Shown here: positions 7,468 to 17,223 of the stretch, one piece after another
How positions within the stretch are numbered: position 1 is the stretch's first letter
How the letters are laid out: every line of letters starts with the position of its first letter
Assembly: GCA_965279075.1 (NCBI GenBank)
Contig: CBDIHI010000007.1
Coordinates: 62,001 to 126,000, forward strand
Source of the DNA: SZAS-79 sp965279075
Lineage (GTDB): Bacteria > Pseudomonadota > Gammaproteobacteria > Burkholderiales > SG8-39
Direction of reading: 5' to 3'
Length of the DNA stretch: 64,000 nucleotides
Position numbers and translations under genes: made by a program
The notes under the pieces: model-generated
The model's input: the letters and a program-made list of their open reading frames with translations, nothing else
Databases searched by the model: none
What the model was told of the DNA's origin: nothing

Positions 7468-8076
7468 ATGAGCCAAGTCAGTACCGCTTTCCCAACCCTT
7501 GCTGCAACGATTGCCGCCGCATCCTCCCACAAGGCATCCGCCCTGCCCCGGAAGGCCGCCATCGTCCTCCTCGGCACGCTGCTGCTTACGCTCTCGGCCA
7601 AGATCCAGATCCCGTTCTGGCCGGTGCCGCTGACGATGCAGACCGCCGTGGTGCTGATGCTCGGCATGGCGCTGGGCTGGCGCCTCGCTTCGCTCACGCT
7701 GATTGCGTATTTCGTCGAGGGCGCGCTCGGCCTGCCGGTCTTCGCCGGTACCCCGGAGCGGGGCATCGGTCTCGCCTACATGACGGGGCCCACGGGTGGC
7801 TACCTGGCCGGGTTCCTGATGGCGGCGGCCCTGTGCGGTTTCCTCGCGGAACGCGGATGGGACCGCTCGATCGCCCGGACCGCGCTGGCGGTGTCCCTCG
7901 GCCACGTCCTCATCCTTGGCGCGGGTTTCGCATGGCTGGCGACGCTGATGCCGGCGCAGAAGGCCTACGCGGTCGGAGTCGCCCCGTTCTACGCCGCCAC
8001 CGTGCTGAAGACCGTGCTGGTGATGCTGGCACTCCCGGGTGCGTGGAAACTCGTCATGGCGCGCAAGCCACGCTGA
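7468..8076 (+). CDS. bioY: Biotin transporter BioY
   Basis: 202-residue integral membrane S-component for biotin uptake. It shows KIQIPFWPVPLTMQT and GLAYMTGPTGGYLAGF, both typical of BioY, and about six hydrophobic helices. The ATG at 7468 has AAAGGA upstream; the in-frame ATG at 7411 is unlikely. No bioM/bioN energising genes are adjacent, so it probably works alone or with a shared ECF module elsewhere. It marks the return to high-GC core DNA after the defence island. Confidence 0.9.
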   Translation: MSQVSTAFPTLAATIAAASSHKASALPRKAAIVLLGTLLLTLSAKIQIPFWPVPLTMQTAVVLMLGMALGWRLASLTLIAYFVEGALGLPVFAGTPERGIGLAYMTGPTGGYLAGFLMAAALCGFLAERGWDRSIARTALAVSLGHVLILGAGFAWLATLMPAQKAYAVGVAPFYAATVLKTVLVMLALPGAWKLVMARKPR

Positions 8077-8127
8077 CCGCGCGTCACCGCGGCGGGGCGC
8101 GACCCAGCGATCGGCGATAATCGGGGG

Positions 8128-9954
8128 ATGACCGCAGCCCACCACGCATCCCATCACGCCGCCCCGTCCGCCCCGGCGGCCGGCAACGAACCGAAGCGCA
8201 GCGAATGGAAGACCGTCGCCGGCCTGCTGCCCTACCTGTGGGAATACAAGTGGCGCGTGGCGCTGGCGCTGGCGCTGCTGGTCGCGGCCAAGGTGGCCAA
8301 CGTGGGCGTGCCGCTGGTCATGAAGGCAATCGTCGACGACCTCGACCCGACGCTGGCGGTGCTCGCCGTGCCGGTCGCGATGCTGGTCATGTACGGGGCG
8401 TTGCGGTTCTCGACCACGCTGTTCGCCGAGTTGCGCGACGTGGTGTTCGTGCGCGTCACGCAGCGCGCGATCCGGCGCGTGGCGCTGGGCGTGTTCCGCC
8501 ACCTGCACGACCTGTCCCTGCGCTTTCACCTCGACCGGCAGACCGGCGGCATGACGCGCGACATCGAGCGCGGCACGCGTGGCATCTCCACGCTGCTGTC
8601 CTACCTGATCTTCTCGATCATCCCGGTGGTGCTGGAGTTCGCGCTGGTGGCCGCGGTGCTGCTCGCGCGATTCGACTGGCGGTTCGCGGCGATCACGTTC
8701 GCCGCGGTCGCGGCCTACATCGGCTACACGTTCTTCATCTCGGAGTGGAGGATCGAGATCAGGAAGCAGGCCAACGAGCTGGACTCGAAGGCCAACACGC
8801 GCGCGATCGACAGCCTGCTGAACTACGAGACGGTGAAGTACTTCGGCAACGAGGAGTTCGAGGCGGGCCGCTACGACGAGAGCCTGCAGCGCTACGAGTC
8901 GGCCGCGGTGAGGAACGAGATGTCGCTGGGGCTGCTGAACGTCGGCCAGAGCCTGATCATTGCCGCGGCCGTGACGGCGTTGATGGCGCTGGCCGCCGAG
9001 GGCGTGGCCGCGAAGAAGCTGTCGATCGGCGACCTCGTCCTCATCAACGGCCTCCTGATCCAGCTCTACGTGCCGCTGAACTTCCTCGGCATGGTCTACC
9101 GCGAGATCAAGCAGTCGCTAGCCGACATGGACAAGATGTTCCGGCTGCTCTCGCAGAACCTCGAGGTGCGCGACAAGCCGGGCGCGCCGGACCTGCCTGA
9201 AGGGCCCGCGGCGGTGGCGTTCCGCAACGTCAGTTTCGGCTACGACGCCAATCGCCAGATCCTGTTCGACGTGTCGTTCTCGATCCCCGCCGGGTCGCGC
9301 GTGGCGGTGGTCGGGCATTCCGGTTCCGGCAAGTCGACGCTCGCGCGCCTGCTGTATCGCTTCTACGACGTGAACCAGGGTTCGGTCACGGTCTGCGGCA
9401 TCGACATCCGCGAGGTGACGCAGAAGAGCCTGCGCGGCGCGACTGGCATCGTCCCCCAGGACACGGTGCTGTTCAACGATACGATCCGGTACAACATCCA
9501 CTATGGCCGCACCGGCGCGAATGATGCCGAGGTGGTGGAGGCGGCGCGCGCGGCGCACATCCACGAGTTCATCGAGACGCTGCCGGCGAAGTACGAATCC
9601 ACGGTCGGCGAGCGCGGCCTCAAGCTCTCCGGCGGCGAGAAGCAGCGTGTCGCGATCGCGCGCGCCATCCTCAAGAATCCGCGGATCCTGATCTTCGACG
9701 AGGCGACCTCGGCGCTCGACTCCGAGACCGAGCGCTCGATCCAGGGCGAGCTCACTCGGATCGCGCAGGGCCGCACCACGCTGGTGATCGCGCACCGGCT
9801 CTCGACTATCATGGACGCCGACCAGATCCTCGTGATGGATGCCGGCCGGATCGTGGAACGCGGCACGCACCGCGAGTTGCTCGAGGCCCGGGGCCAGTAC
9901 GCGCAGATGTGGGCGCTGCAGCAACAGGAAGAGGCCAAGGGCGCGGCGTCCTGA
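8128..9954 (+). CDS. Atm1/HMT1-type ABC exporter (fused TMD-NBD)
   Basis: 608-residue half-transporter with an N-terminal six-helix membrane domain (about 30-330) and a C-terminal ATPase. The segment NYETVKYFGNEEFEAGRYDE is characteristic of the Atm1/ABCB7/HMT1 branch, which exports glutathione-linked sulfur or metal species. The nucleotide-binding domain has Walker A GHSGSGKST, signature LSGGEKQRVAIARAIL, Walker B ILIFDEATSALD and H-loop AHRLST. It would act as a homodimer in the inner membrane. The gene stands alone between bioY and pbpG. The substrate cannot be fixed from sequence. Confidence 0.9.
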   Translation: MTAAHHASHHAAPSAPAAGNEPKRSEWKTVAGLLPYLWEYKWRVALALALLVAAKVANVGVPLVMKAIVDDLDPTLAVLAVPVAMLVMYGALRFSTTLFAELRDVVFVRVTQRAIRRVALGVFRHLHDLSLRFHLDRQTGGMTRDIERGTRGISTLLSYLIFSIIPVVLEFALVAAVLLARFDWRFAAITFAAVAAYIGYTFFISEWRIEIRKQANELDSKANTRAIDSLLNYETVKYFGNEEFEAGRYDESLQRYESAAVRNEMSLGLLNVGQSLIIAAAVTALMALAAEGVAAKKLSIGDLVLINGLLIQLYVPLNFLGMVYREIKQSLADMDKMFRLLSQNLEVRDKPGAPDLPEGPAAVAFRNVSFGYDANRQILFDVSFSIPAGSRVAVVGHSGSGKSTLARLLYRFYDVNQGSVTVCGIDIREVTQKSLRGATGIVPQDTVLFNDTIRYNIHYGRTGANDAEVVEAARAAHIHEFIETLPAKYESTVGERGLKLSGGEKQRVAIARAILKNPRILIFDEATSALDSETERSIQGELTRIAQGRTTLVIAHRLSTIMDADQILVMDAGRIVERGTHRELLEARGQYAQMWALQQQEEAKGAAS

Positions 9955-10088
9955 GCGACCTGCAGGCTGCAAGGGTTTGTACGGAAAGTTCAAGCGCTTT
10001 CGAAAAAAGTGTCCCAGTCCCTTATTTTTGCTTGCTTTTATAGAATTCGATGACTAGACTTCGCGAACTCGTGCTTGAAGGCCACCCG

Positions 10089-11006
10089 ATGGAACCGCAA
10101 CCCAGGCAGCTCCACCAACTCGAAAAGATCGTCGCGGCCTTCGCCCTGTTCGCGGTCTTCGCCCTCACGATGGGCTTCGCGCAGGCCGCCGGCAACAAGA
10201 AGAAAGTCCACGTCGACGAGTACGACCGCGCGCAGGCCGCGCAACCCGAGAAAGTCTTCCTGCGCTCTTCCAGCGTGCTTGTCCAGGACGCCTCCAGCGG
10301 CCAGACCATCCTCGCCAAGAACGCAGACGCGGTCATGTCGATCGCCTCGATCACCAAGCTGATGACCGCCATGGTGGTCCTCGACCGCGGCCTCGACCTC
10401 GAGGACCGGATCGTCATCAGCGCCGAGGACATGGACCAGCTGAAGGGCACCCACTCGCGCCTGCGCCCGGGGGCGGTGCTGACGAGGAACGAACTGCTGC
10501 TGCTCGCGCTGATGGCCTCCGAAAACCGCGCCGCCGCCGCGCTGGGGCGGACCTATCCTGGCGGCCTGCCTGCGTTCATCGGCGCCATGAACGACAAGGC
10601 GATGTCCCTCGGCATGATGAACACGCGCTTCGAGGACCCCACCGGCCTCACCGCCGCAAACGTGTCCACCGCGCCCGACCTCGCGCGCATGGTGACCGCG
10701 GCGCACGAGTACCCGGTCATCCGGCAATACTCCACGCAGGACAAGGCGCAGGTGAGCGTGTTCGGGCAGGTCCTGCAGTACGCCAACACCAACGGCCTGG
10801 TGCGCGGGCATACCTGGGACATCGGCCTGTCCAAGACCGGCTTCATCAACGAGGCCGGGCGGTGCCTGGTCATGCGCGTGCGGCTCGCCAGCAAGGACCT
10901 CGTCGTCATCCTGCTCGACTCGTGGGGCAAGAATTCGCGGATCGGCGACGCGCAGCGCATCAAGAAGTGGCTGGAGACGGCCGCCCTGCCTCGCCGGCAG
11001 GGATAG
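10089..11006 (+). CDS. pbpG: D-alanyl-D-alanine endopeptidase/carboxypeptidase, PBP7-like (S11)
   Basis: 305-residue periplasmic penicillin-binding protein with all three S11 motifs: S87-I-T-K90, SEN, and KTG (SKTGFINEAG). A signal peptide runs to about residue 34 (IVAAFALFAVFALTMGFAQA). I preferred the ATG at 10089 over 10050 because GAAGG precedes it and the signal peptide follows directly. PbpG trims cross-linked peptidoglycan. It is monocistronic, with a 135-bp leader after the ABC exporter, and the histidine methyltransferase gene starts 29 bp later. Confidence 0.88.
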   Translation: MEPQPRQLHQLEKIVAAFALFAVFALTMGFAQAAGNKKKVHVDEYDRAQAAQPEKVFLRSSSVLVQDASSGQTILAKNADAVMSIASITKLMTAMVVLDRGLDLEDRIVISAEDMDQLKGTHSRLRPGAVLTRNELLLLALMASENRAAAALGRTYPGGLPAFIGAMNDKAMSLGMMNTRFEDPTGLTAANVSTAPDLARMVTAAHEYPVIRQYSTQDKAQVSVFGQVLQYANTNGLVRGHTWDIGLSKTGFINEAGRCLVMRVRLASKDLVVILLDSWGKNSRIGDAQRIKKWLETAALPRRQG

Positions 11007-11035
11007 CCCCGCGCTCCCCTGCGTCCCCGCCCGCG

Positions 11036-12010
11036 ATGGCTCGCCGCGGCAGCGTAAGCTTTCACGGCGAGAGTGTCCCGGCCGGCAACTTCCTCGACGA
11101 TGTCGTCGCCGGGTTGTCCCTGCCCCGCAAGGCGTTGCCCCCCAAGTATTTCTACGATCCGCGCGGCAGCGAGCTGTTCGAGGCCATCTGCGTGCTGCCC
11201 GAGTACTACCCCACGCGCGCGGAGCTCGCCCTGACGCGGGCCCACGCGGACGACATTGCGCGCTTTGCCGGCGCGGACGGGACGACCGGGGTCGAACTGA
11301 TCGAGTACGGCAGCGGCGCGAGCACCAAGACGCGCGTGCTGATCGAGCGGCTGCGGCCCGCGACCTATGTCCCGGTGGACATTTCGGGCTCCGCCCTGCG
11401 CGGCGCGGCTGCGCACCTCTCGGCCGGGTTCCCGTGGCTGGACATCCGCGCCGTCACCGGCGACTTCGGCCGGCCGCTTGCACTCCCGGACTTCGGGAGC
11501 GCCGGGCGCAAAGTCGTGTATTTCCCCGGCTCGACCATCGGCAATTTCACCCCCGGGGAGGCACTCGCGTTCCTGCACATGACGCGGGGGCTGGTGGGCA
11601 CGGGCGGCGCCATGCTCGTCGGCGTGGACCTGAAGAAGGACCCGAACGTGCTGCATGCGGCCTACAACGACGCGCAAGGCATCACCGCGCGCTTCAACCT
11701 GAACCTGCTCGAGCGCATCAACTCGGAGCTGGGGGCGGATTTCGCGGTTGCCGCGTTCGCGCACTACGCCTTCTACAACGTGCCGGAAGGGCGCATAGAG
11801 ATGCACCTGTCGAGCCTCGGGGCGCAGGCCGTCACGCTGGGCACGCACCGGTTCCGGTTCGAGGCGGGGGAGTCGATCCACACCGAGAACTCGTGCAAGT
11901 ACTCGGTCGGGGAATTCCAGGCGCTGGCGGCGCAGGCCGGGTTTCGCGGCGAGGCGGTGTGGCTGGACCCGGAAGGACTGTTCAGCCTCCACGGGCTGGT
12001 GGCTGCGTAG
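11036..12010 (+). CDS. egtD: L-histidine N(alpha)-methyltransferase EgtD
   Basis: 324-residue SAM-dependent enzyme of the EgtD family, first step of ergothioneine synthesis (histidine to hercynine). Motifs: PPKYFYDPRGSELFEAICVL, PEYYPTRAELAL, VELIEYGSGASTKTRVLIE (SAM site), VYFPGSTIGNFTP and ESIHTENSCKYS. Length agrees with the 320-residue family norm. Its usual partner egtB (sulfoxide synthase) is not in the window, so the product may be used by an enzyme encoded elsewhere. The stop lies 1 bp from the convergent IclR gene. Confidence 0.93.
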   Translation: MARRGSVSFHGESVPAGNFLDDVVAGLSLPRKALPPKYFYDPRGSELFEAICVLPEYYPTRAELALTRAHADDIARFAGADGTTGVELIEYGSGASTKTRVLIERLRPATYVPVDISGSALRGAAAHLSAGFPWLDIRAVTGDFGRPLALPDFGSAGRKVVYFPGSTIGNFTPGEALAFLHMTRGLVGTGGAMLVGVDLKKDPNVLHAAYNDAQGITARFNLNLLERINSELGADFAVAAFAHYAFYNVPEGRIEMHLSSLGAQAVTLGTHRFRFEAGESIHTENSCKYSVGEFQALAAQAGFRGEAVWLDPEGLFSLHGLVAA

Positions 12011-12011
12011 C

Positions 12012-12800
12012 CTACTTGCGGTGGCCGAGCGCGCGCGAGACTCGCTCGGCGCCGTCCTTCACCAGCGCGCCCCACTGCGGCTTCATCCGGTCGGCGGGCG
12101 TGGACAGCGAAAGCGCGGCGATCAGCAGCCCGCCGTCGTCGCGCACCGGCGCGGCCACGCAGCGCACGCCGAGCTCGACTTCCTCGTTGTCCGTGGCGTA
12201 GCCCTGCCGCTGCGTGCGTTCGAGGTCCTTCTCCAGCAGCGCGAGCGTGGCGAGCGAGTTCCTGCTGTGCGGGGCGAGGCCCGTGCGTTTCGCGTATTCG
12301 CGCAGCTTCGCCGCCCCGTCCTCGAGCAGGAAGAGCTTCCCGGCCGCGGTCACATGCAGCGGCGCGCGCGCGCCGATGACGTGGACGATGCGCATCGCCG
12401 ACCGGCCGCTGCTGGTTCGTTCGACATAGACGATCTCGTCATCCTGCCGCACCGAGAGGTTGACCGTCTCGCCGGTCTGCGCGTGCAGTTCGCGCATCAC
12501 CGGCAGCGCCAGCTCGCGCACGCTGATCCGCGAGCGCACCAGCGTTCCCAGTTCGAGCAGGCGCATCCCCAGCCGGTAGTTCCCGGGCTCGATGCGGTCC
12601 ACCATCCGGTCGGCGGTCATCGCCGCGAGGATCCGGTGCGCGGTGGACGGGTGCAGCCCGGTGGCCTGCGCGATCTGCTTCAGCCCCAGCGGCTCGGGAT
12701 GCCCGGCCAGCACCTCGAGCAGCTTCATCATCCGCTCGATGACCTGGATCGGGTTCTTCTGCGTGTCTTTCGCGACGGCCATGGGAATGTTGCAGGGCAT
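12012..12800 (-). CDS. IclR-family transcriptional regulator
   Basis: 262 residues. The N-terminal winged helix contains RMMKLLEVLAGHPEPLGLKQ and ATGLHPSTAHRILAAM; the C-terminal IclR effector domain contains VRELALPVMRELHAQTGET and GARAPLHVTAAGKLFL. It is transcribed divergently from the alpha-hydroxy-acid oxidase (116-bp gap) and most likely regulates it. The ATG at 12800 is assumed; 12782 is an alternative and neither has a strong ribosome site. No clear operator palindrome was found in the gap. Confidence 0.87.
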   Translation of the reverse strand: MPCNIPMAVAKDTQKNPIQVIERMMKLLEVLAGHPEPLGLKQIAQATGLHPSTAHRILAAMTADRMVDRIEPGNYRLGMRLLELGTLVRSRISVRELALPVMRELHAQTGETVNLSVRQDDEIVYVERTSSGRSAMRIVHVIGARAPLHVTAAGKLFLLEDGAAKLREYAKRTGLAPHSRNSLATLALLEKDLERTQRQGYATDNEEVELGVRCVAAPVRDDGGLLIAALSLSTPADRMKPQWGALVKDGAERVSRALGHRK

Positions 12801-12916
12801 CAATGCGGGTGGCGCGCATTGTAGCCCACGTTATCCCACGATGTGAAACGGTCATGAGGGTCCGCGTGTTACCATCCTTGCCCTCAAGTTGCTGATTTCG
12901 TTGGAGGAGAAACCCG

Positions 12917-14056
12917 ATGCCAGTGGTCACTAACATCGCCGACCTGCGCGCGATGGCCAAGAAGCGGGTCGCCAAGGCGATCTTCGATTATGTCGACCGG
13001 GGCTCCTATGACGAGACGACCCTGCGCGCCAACACGTCCGACCTGGATGCGCTTAAGTTCAGGCAACGTGTAGCCATAAACGTCGATAATCGCTCAACGT
13101 CCGTAAAAATGATCGGACACGATGCGATCATGCCGGTCGCTATCGCGCCGACCGGCCTGACGGGGCTGAACTGGGCGAACGGGGAAATGCTCGGTGCCCG
13201 GGCGGCCGAGCGTTTCGGCATCCCGTTCACGCTTTCGACCATGTCGATCTGCTCGATCGAGGACGTCGCGAGCGCGGTGACCAAGCCTTTCTGGTTCCAG
13301 CTCTACGTGATGCGCGACCGCGGCTTCGCCGCCTCGCTGATCGAGCGCGCCAAGGCGGCCAAGTGCTCCGCGCTGATGCTGACGCTCGACCTGCAGATCC
13401 AGGGCCAGCGCCACCAGGACTTGAAGAACGGTCTCGCCGTGCCGCCCCAGCTGACGCTCGCCACGTTGCTCGACGTGATGTCCAAGCCTTCCTGGGCGCT
13501 GAACGTCATGACCGGCCGGCGCAAGTCCTTCGGCAACCTCGAAGGGCGCATCAAGAACGCGGACACGCTGACCACGCTTTCGCAGTGGATCGCCGGGCAG
13601 TTCGACCCTACGCTGTCCTGGGACGACGTGGCCTGGGTGAAGAGCCTGTGGGGCGGCAAGCTGATCCTCAAGGGCATCCTCGACGCCGAGGATGCGAAGC
13701 TCGCAGCCGGCTGCGGGGTGGACGCGATCGTCGTGTCCAACCACGGCGGGCGCCAGCTCGACGGCACGGTGTCCTCGATCCATGCTCTGCCCGAGGTCGT
13801 GCAGGCCGTGGGCGACAGCACCGAAGTGTGGTTCGACGGCGGCATCCGCTCCGGGCAGGACGTGCTCAAGGCCGTGGCGCTCGGCGCGCGCGGCACGCTG
13901 ATCGGCAAGTCCTTCCTTTACGGCCTCGGTGCGATGGGCGAGCAGGGCGTGACAACGGCGCTCGAGATCATCCGCAGGGAACTCGACGTGACGATGGCGC
14001 TCTGCGGCATCAAGGACATCGGGGACGCGAACCGTTCCATCCTGCGCGCCGACTGA
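12917..14056 (+). CDS. FMN-dependent alpha-hydroxy-acid oxidase/dehydrogenase (LldD-like)
   Basis: 379 residues of the L-lactate dehydrogenase/glycolate oxidase/mandelate dehydrogenase family: FDYVDRGSYDE, MPVAIAPTGLTGLN, and the FMN and active-site region DAIVVSNHGGRQLDG followed by EVWFDGGIRSGQDVLKA. It oxidises an (S)-2-hydroxy acid to a 2-oxo acid. GGAGGAG 9 bases upstream supports the start. The divergent IclR gene suggests substrate-inducible expression. L-lactate is only one candidate substrate; mandelate-like acids would fit the aromatic genes elsewhere in the window. Confidence 0.9.
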   Translation: MPVVTNIADLRAMAKKRVAKAIFDYVDRGSYDETTLRANTSDLDALKFRQRVAINVDNRSTSVKMIGHDAIMPVAIAPTGLTGLNWANGEMLGARAAERFGIPFTLSTMSICSIEDVASAVTKPFWFQLYVMRDRGFAASLIERAKAAKCSALMLTLDLQIQGQRHQDLKNGLAVPPQLTLATLLDVMSKPSWALNVMTGRRKSFGNLEGRIKNADTLTTLSQWIAGQFDPTLSWDDVAWVKSLWGGKLILKGILDAEDAKLAAGCGVDAIVVSNHGGRQLDGTVSSIHALPEVVQAVGDSTEVWFDGGIRSGQDVLKAVALGARGTLIGKSFLYGLGAMGEQGVTTALEIIRRELDVTMALCGIKDIGDANRSILRAD

Positions 14057-14129
14057 GGGCTGCGCAGGGCCGGGCTTCAGCCCGGCACGGAGAAGCGGAA
14101 GGTCGCGCCCGCCCCGGGCGATTCCATGA

Positions 14130-15971
14130 TCAGGAATCGCGCTTCCTGCGCGCTGCGCGAAGCAGGAAGCGACCGGGGTCCACTGCGTCTACGAGGCGCG
14201 CCTGCAAGGGCAGGGGCTCGTGCTCGAGCCGGCTCGCGAGCAGCTCGGCCATCAGCGAGCACCACAGGATGCCGCGCGAAGCGTAAGCAAATGCACCCCA
14301 TACGCCTTCCATGCCGGGCATCGCGCCCACGAGCGGAAGCCTGTCGGGCGCCACTGCGCGAAAGCCGACGCGCCCCTCGAGCGTGGCCGGGTCGAAACCG
14401 TGCCCGCGCGGCAGGATGCGCGCGAGGCGGTCCAGGTTGCCCGCGTGGCTTTCGGGGCGCGGTTCGGGATCGGAGTCGCCGACGTCGTAACTCGCACCCG
14501 CGACGGCGATTCCTTCGACGGACGGAAGCGCCATGCCGCCGCGCAGGAGCACAGCGCGGGTCGCGGTCGCGGGGCCCGCAGGCAGGTAGGACACCTGCCC
14601 GCGCACGCTGCGCAGGCTTACCCCGGCCTGCGGCGCGAGCCGGACGGCGTCCTGCGCATTGGCGAGCACCACGACCGGCGCTTCGGCGAGCGGCCTGCCG
14701 TCGCGGTCTAGCGCAGCCCATCCCGAGGCGGTACGCGAGAGTGAGGCGACCTCCGCACCGAAGTCCATGCTCACCTGCGCTTTCTCGAGCAGGGCGCGGA
14801 CCAGCGTCGGGGGCCGCACCCAGCCGCCGCGCGCGAACCACAGGCCGCCCGCGGAGACGGGCGTGCCGGCAATGCGTGTCGCCTCTTCGCGTTCGATCAC
14901 GCGCGCGTAGCCGGCCGGGAATCCCAAGGCGTCGAGCGCCGCGCGTTGCGCGGCGTCCTCTGTGTCGGTCCTCGGCATCTGCAGCACGCCGCATTCGGCC
15001 CAGGAAACGCCCGCGAGGGTCTTCCAGTGACGCAGCGCGTACAGGAAGGCCGCGCGGCTGACCTGGGCGATGAGGCTGTCATCGCGCGTGACGAGAGGGT
15101 GGAAGGCGCCCGCGTGGTTGCCGGAGGCTTCCATCGCCGGCCCGGCGTTGCGTTCGAGCAGCATCACTTCCCAGCCGCGCGCGGCGAGCCGTTCGCAGGC
15201 CGCGCTCCCCGCGAGGCCCGCGCCGATCACGATCGCGCGGCGTTCGGGCGGCGGCGGCGATGCGACCGGGCGCCCGTAGCGCCCGCACAGCATGTCGCGC
15301 TTCTTCGCGAAGCCTGCGCGCTTCTCCACGGCGAAGCCCGCCGCGGCCATGCCGTCACGCACGGCGGCAGCGGCGGTATACGTGGCGAACGTCGCGCCTT
15401 CCGCGGCGAGCGCCCCGAGCGCCCGTAGCATGGGCGCGGACCACATGTCCGGGTTCTTCGCCGGCGCGAAGCCGTCGAGGTAGAACGCGTCCGCCGCGAG
15501 GCGCAGCTGGGGCAGGGCCGCGGCGATGTCCCCGAAGTACAGCGTCAGCACGACCTGCCCGCCTTCGAACTCGAGACGGTGCATGCCCGGCACGAGCATC
15601 GGCCAGGCGGCGTGCAATTGCGCCCAGAACGATTCGAGCGCGGGATGGCGCGCGTGGAGCTGCGCGAGGTCCGCGGCGGAAAAAGGGTGCTTCTCGATCG
15701 CGGCGTAGTGGAGCCTCGCGGGACGCGCCGGATCCTCGCGCCACGCCTGCCACGTGGCGAGGAAGTTCAGCCCGAGGCCGAATCCCGTTTCGAGGATCGT
15801 AAAGCGTGCGAGTTTGTCCCAGCGTGCCGGCAGGCCGTTGCCGCCGAGGAACACGTGACGCGCCTGCGCCGGGCCGCCCTCGCTCGAATGGTAGACGTCG
15901 TCGTACGCGGCCGACCAGGGCGTGCCGTCCGCGGACAGCGCCAGTGTGGCGGGGACCAGCGGCTGCGGCAT
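14130..15971 (-). CDS. mnmC: Bifunctional tRNA mnm5s2U biosynthesis protein MnmC
   Basis: 613 residues from the ATG at 15971. The N-terminal methyltransferase domain (about 1-240: YDDVYHSSEGGPAQARHVFL, ETGFGLGLNF, FYLDGFAPAKNPDMW) precedes a FAD-dependent DAO-type oxidoreductase domain (AIVIGAGLAGSAACERLAARG, then FRAVAPDRLPLVGAMPG). Together they convert cmnm5s2U34 to mnm5s2U34 in tRNA. Slightly shorter than E. coli MnmC (668). It lies 8 bp downstream of nhaA on the same strand. The open frame continues upstream into nhaA, but the homology begins at MPQPLVPATLALS. Confidence 0.93.
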   Translation of the reverse strand: MPQPLVPATLALSADGTPWSAAYDDVYHSSEGGPAQARHVFLGGNGLPARWDKLARFTILETGFGLGLNFLATWQAWREDPARPARLHYAAIEKHPFSAADLAQLHARHPALESFWAQLHAAWPMLVPGMHRLEFEGGQVVLTLYFGDIAAALPQLRLAADAFYLDGFAPAKNPDMWSAPMLRALGALAAEGATFATYTAAAAVRDGMAAAGFAVEKRAGFAKKRDMLCGRYGRPVASPPPPERRAIVIGAGLAGSAACERLAARGWEVMLLERNAGPAMEASGNHAGAFHPLVTRDDSLIAQVSRAAFLYALRHWKTLAGVSWAECGVLQMPRTDTEDAAQRAALDALGFPAGYARVIEREEATRIAGTPVSAGGLWFARGGWVRPPTLVRALLEKAQVSMDFGAEVASLSRTASGWAALDRDGRPLAEAPVVVLANAQDAVRLAPQAGVSLRSVRGQVSYLPAGPATATRAVLLRGGMALPSVEGIAVAGASYDVGDSDPEPRPESHAGNLDRLARILPRGHGFDPATLEGRVGFRAVAPDRLPLVGAMPGMEGVWGAFAYASRGILWCSLMAELLASRLEHEPLPLQARLVDAVDPGRFLLRAARRKRDS

Positions 15972-15979
15972 GCCCGGTC

Positions 15980-17155
<1,176 letters not shown>

Positions 17156-17223
17156 GGGCCGCACGGAGTCCGGAAAAGCGTTAAATTTACGTCCCTGCCG
17201 ATATGAACGATACAGAGGTTTCG

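Noticed and set aside
9970..9990. GGTTTGTACGG shared between the gap before pbpG and the dyad at 54799
   Set aside because: Only 11 bases are shared, the dyad is not completed at the first site, and positions relative to genes differ; probably chance.
10862..11035. N-terminal extension of EgtD
   Set aside because: The frame is open upstream but overlaps pbpG and lacks homology; family alignment begins just after ATG 11036.
14126..15061. Plus-strand frames over mnmC
   Set aside because: Arg/Ala/Gly-rich antisense shadows without ribosome sites.
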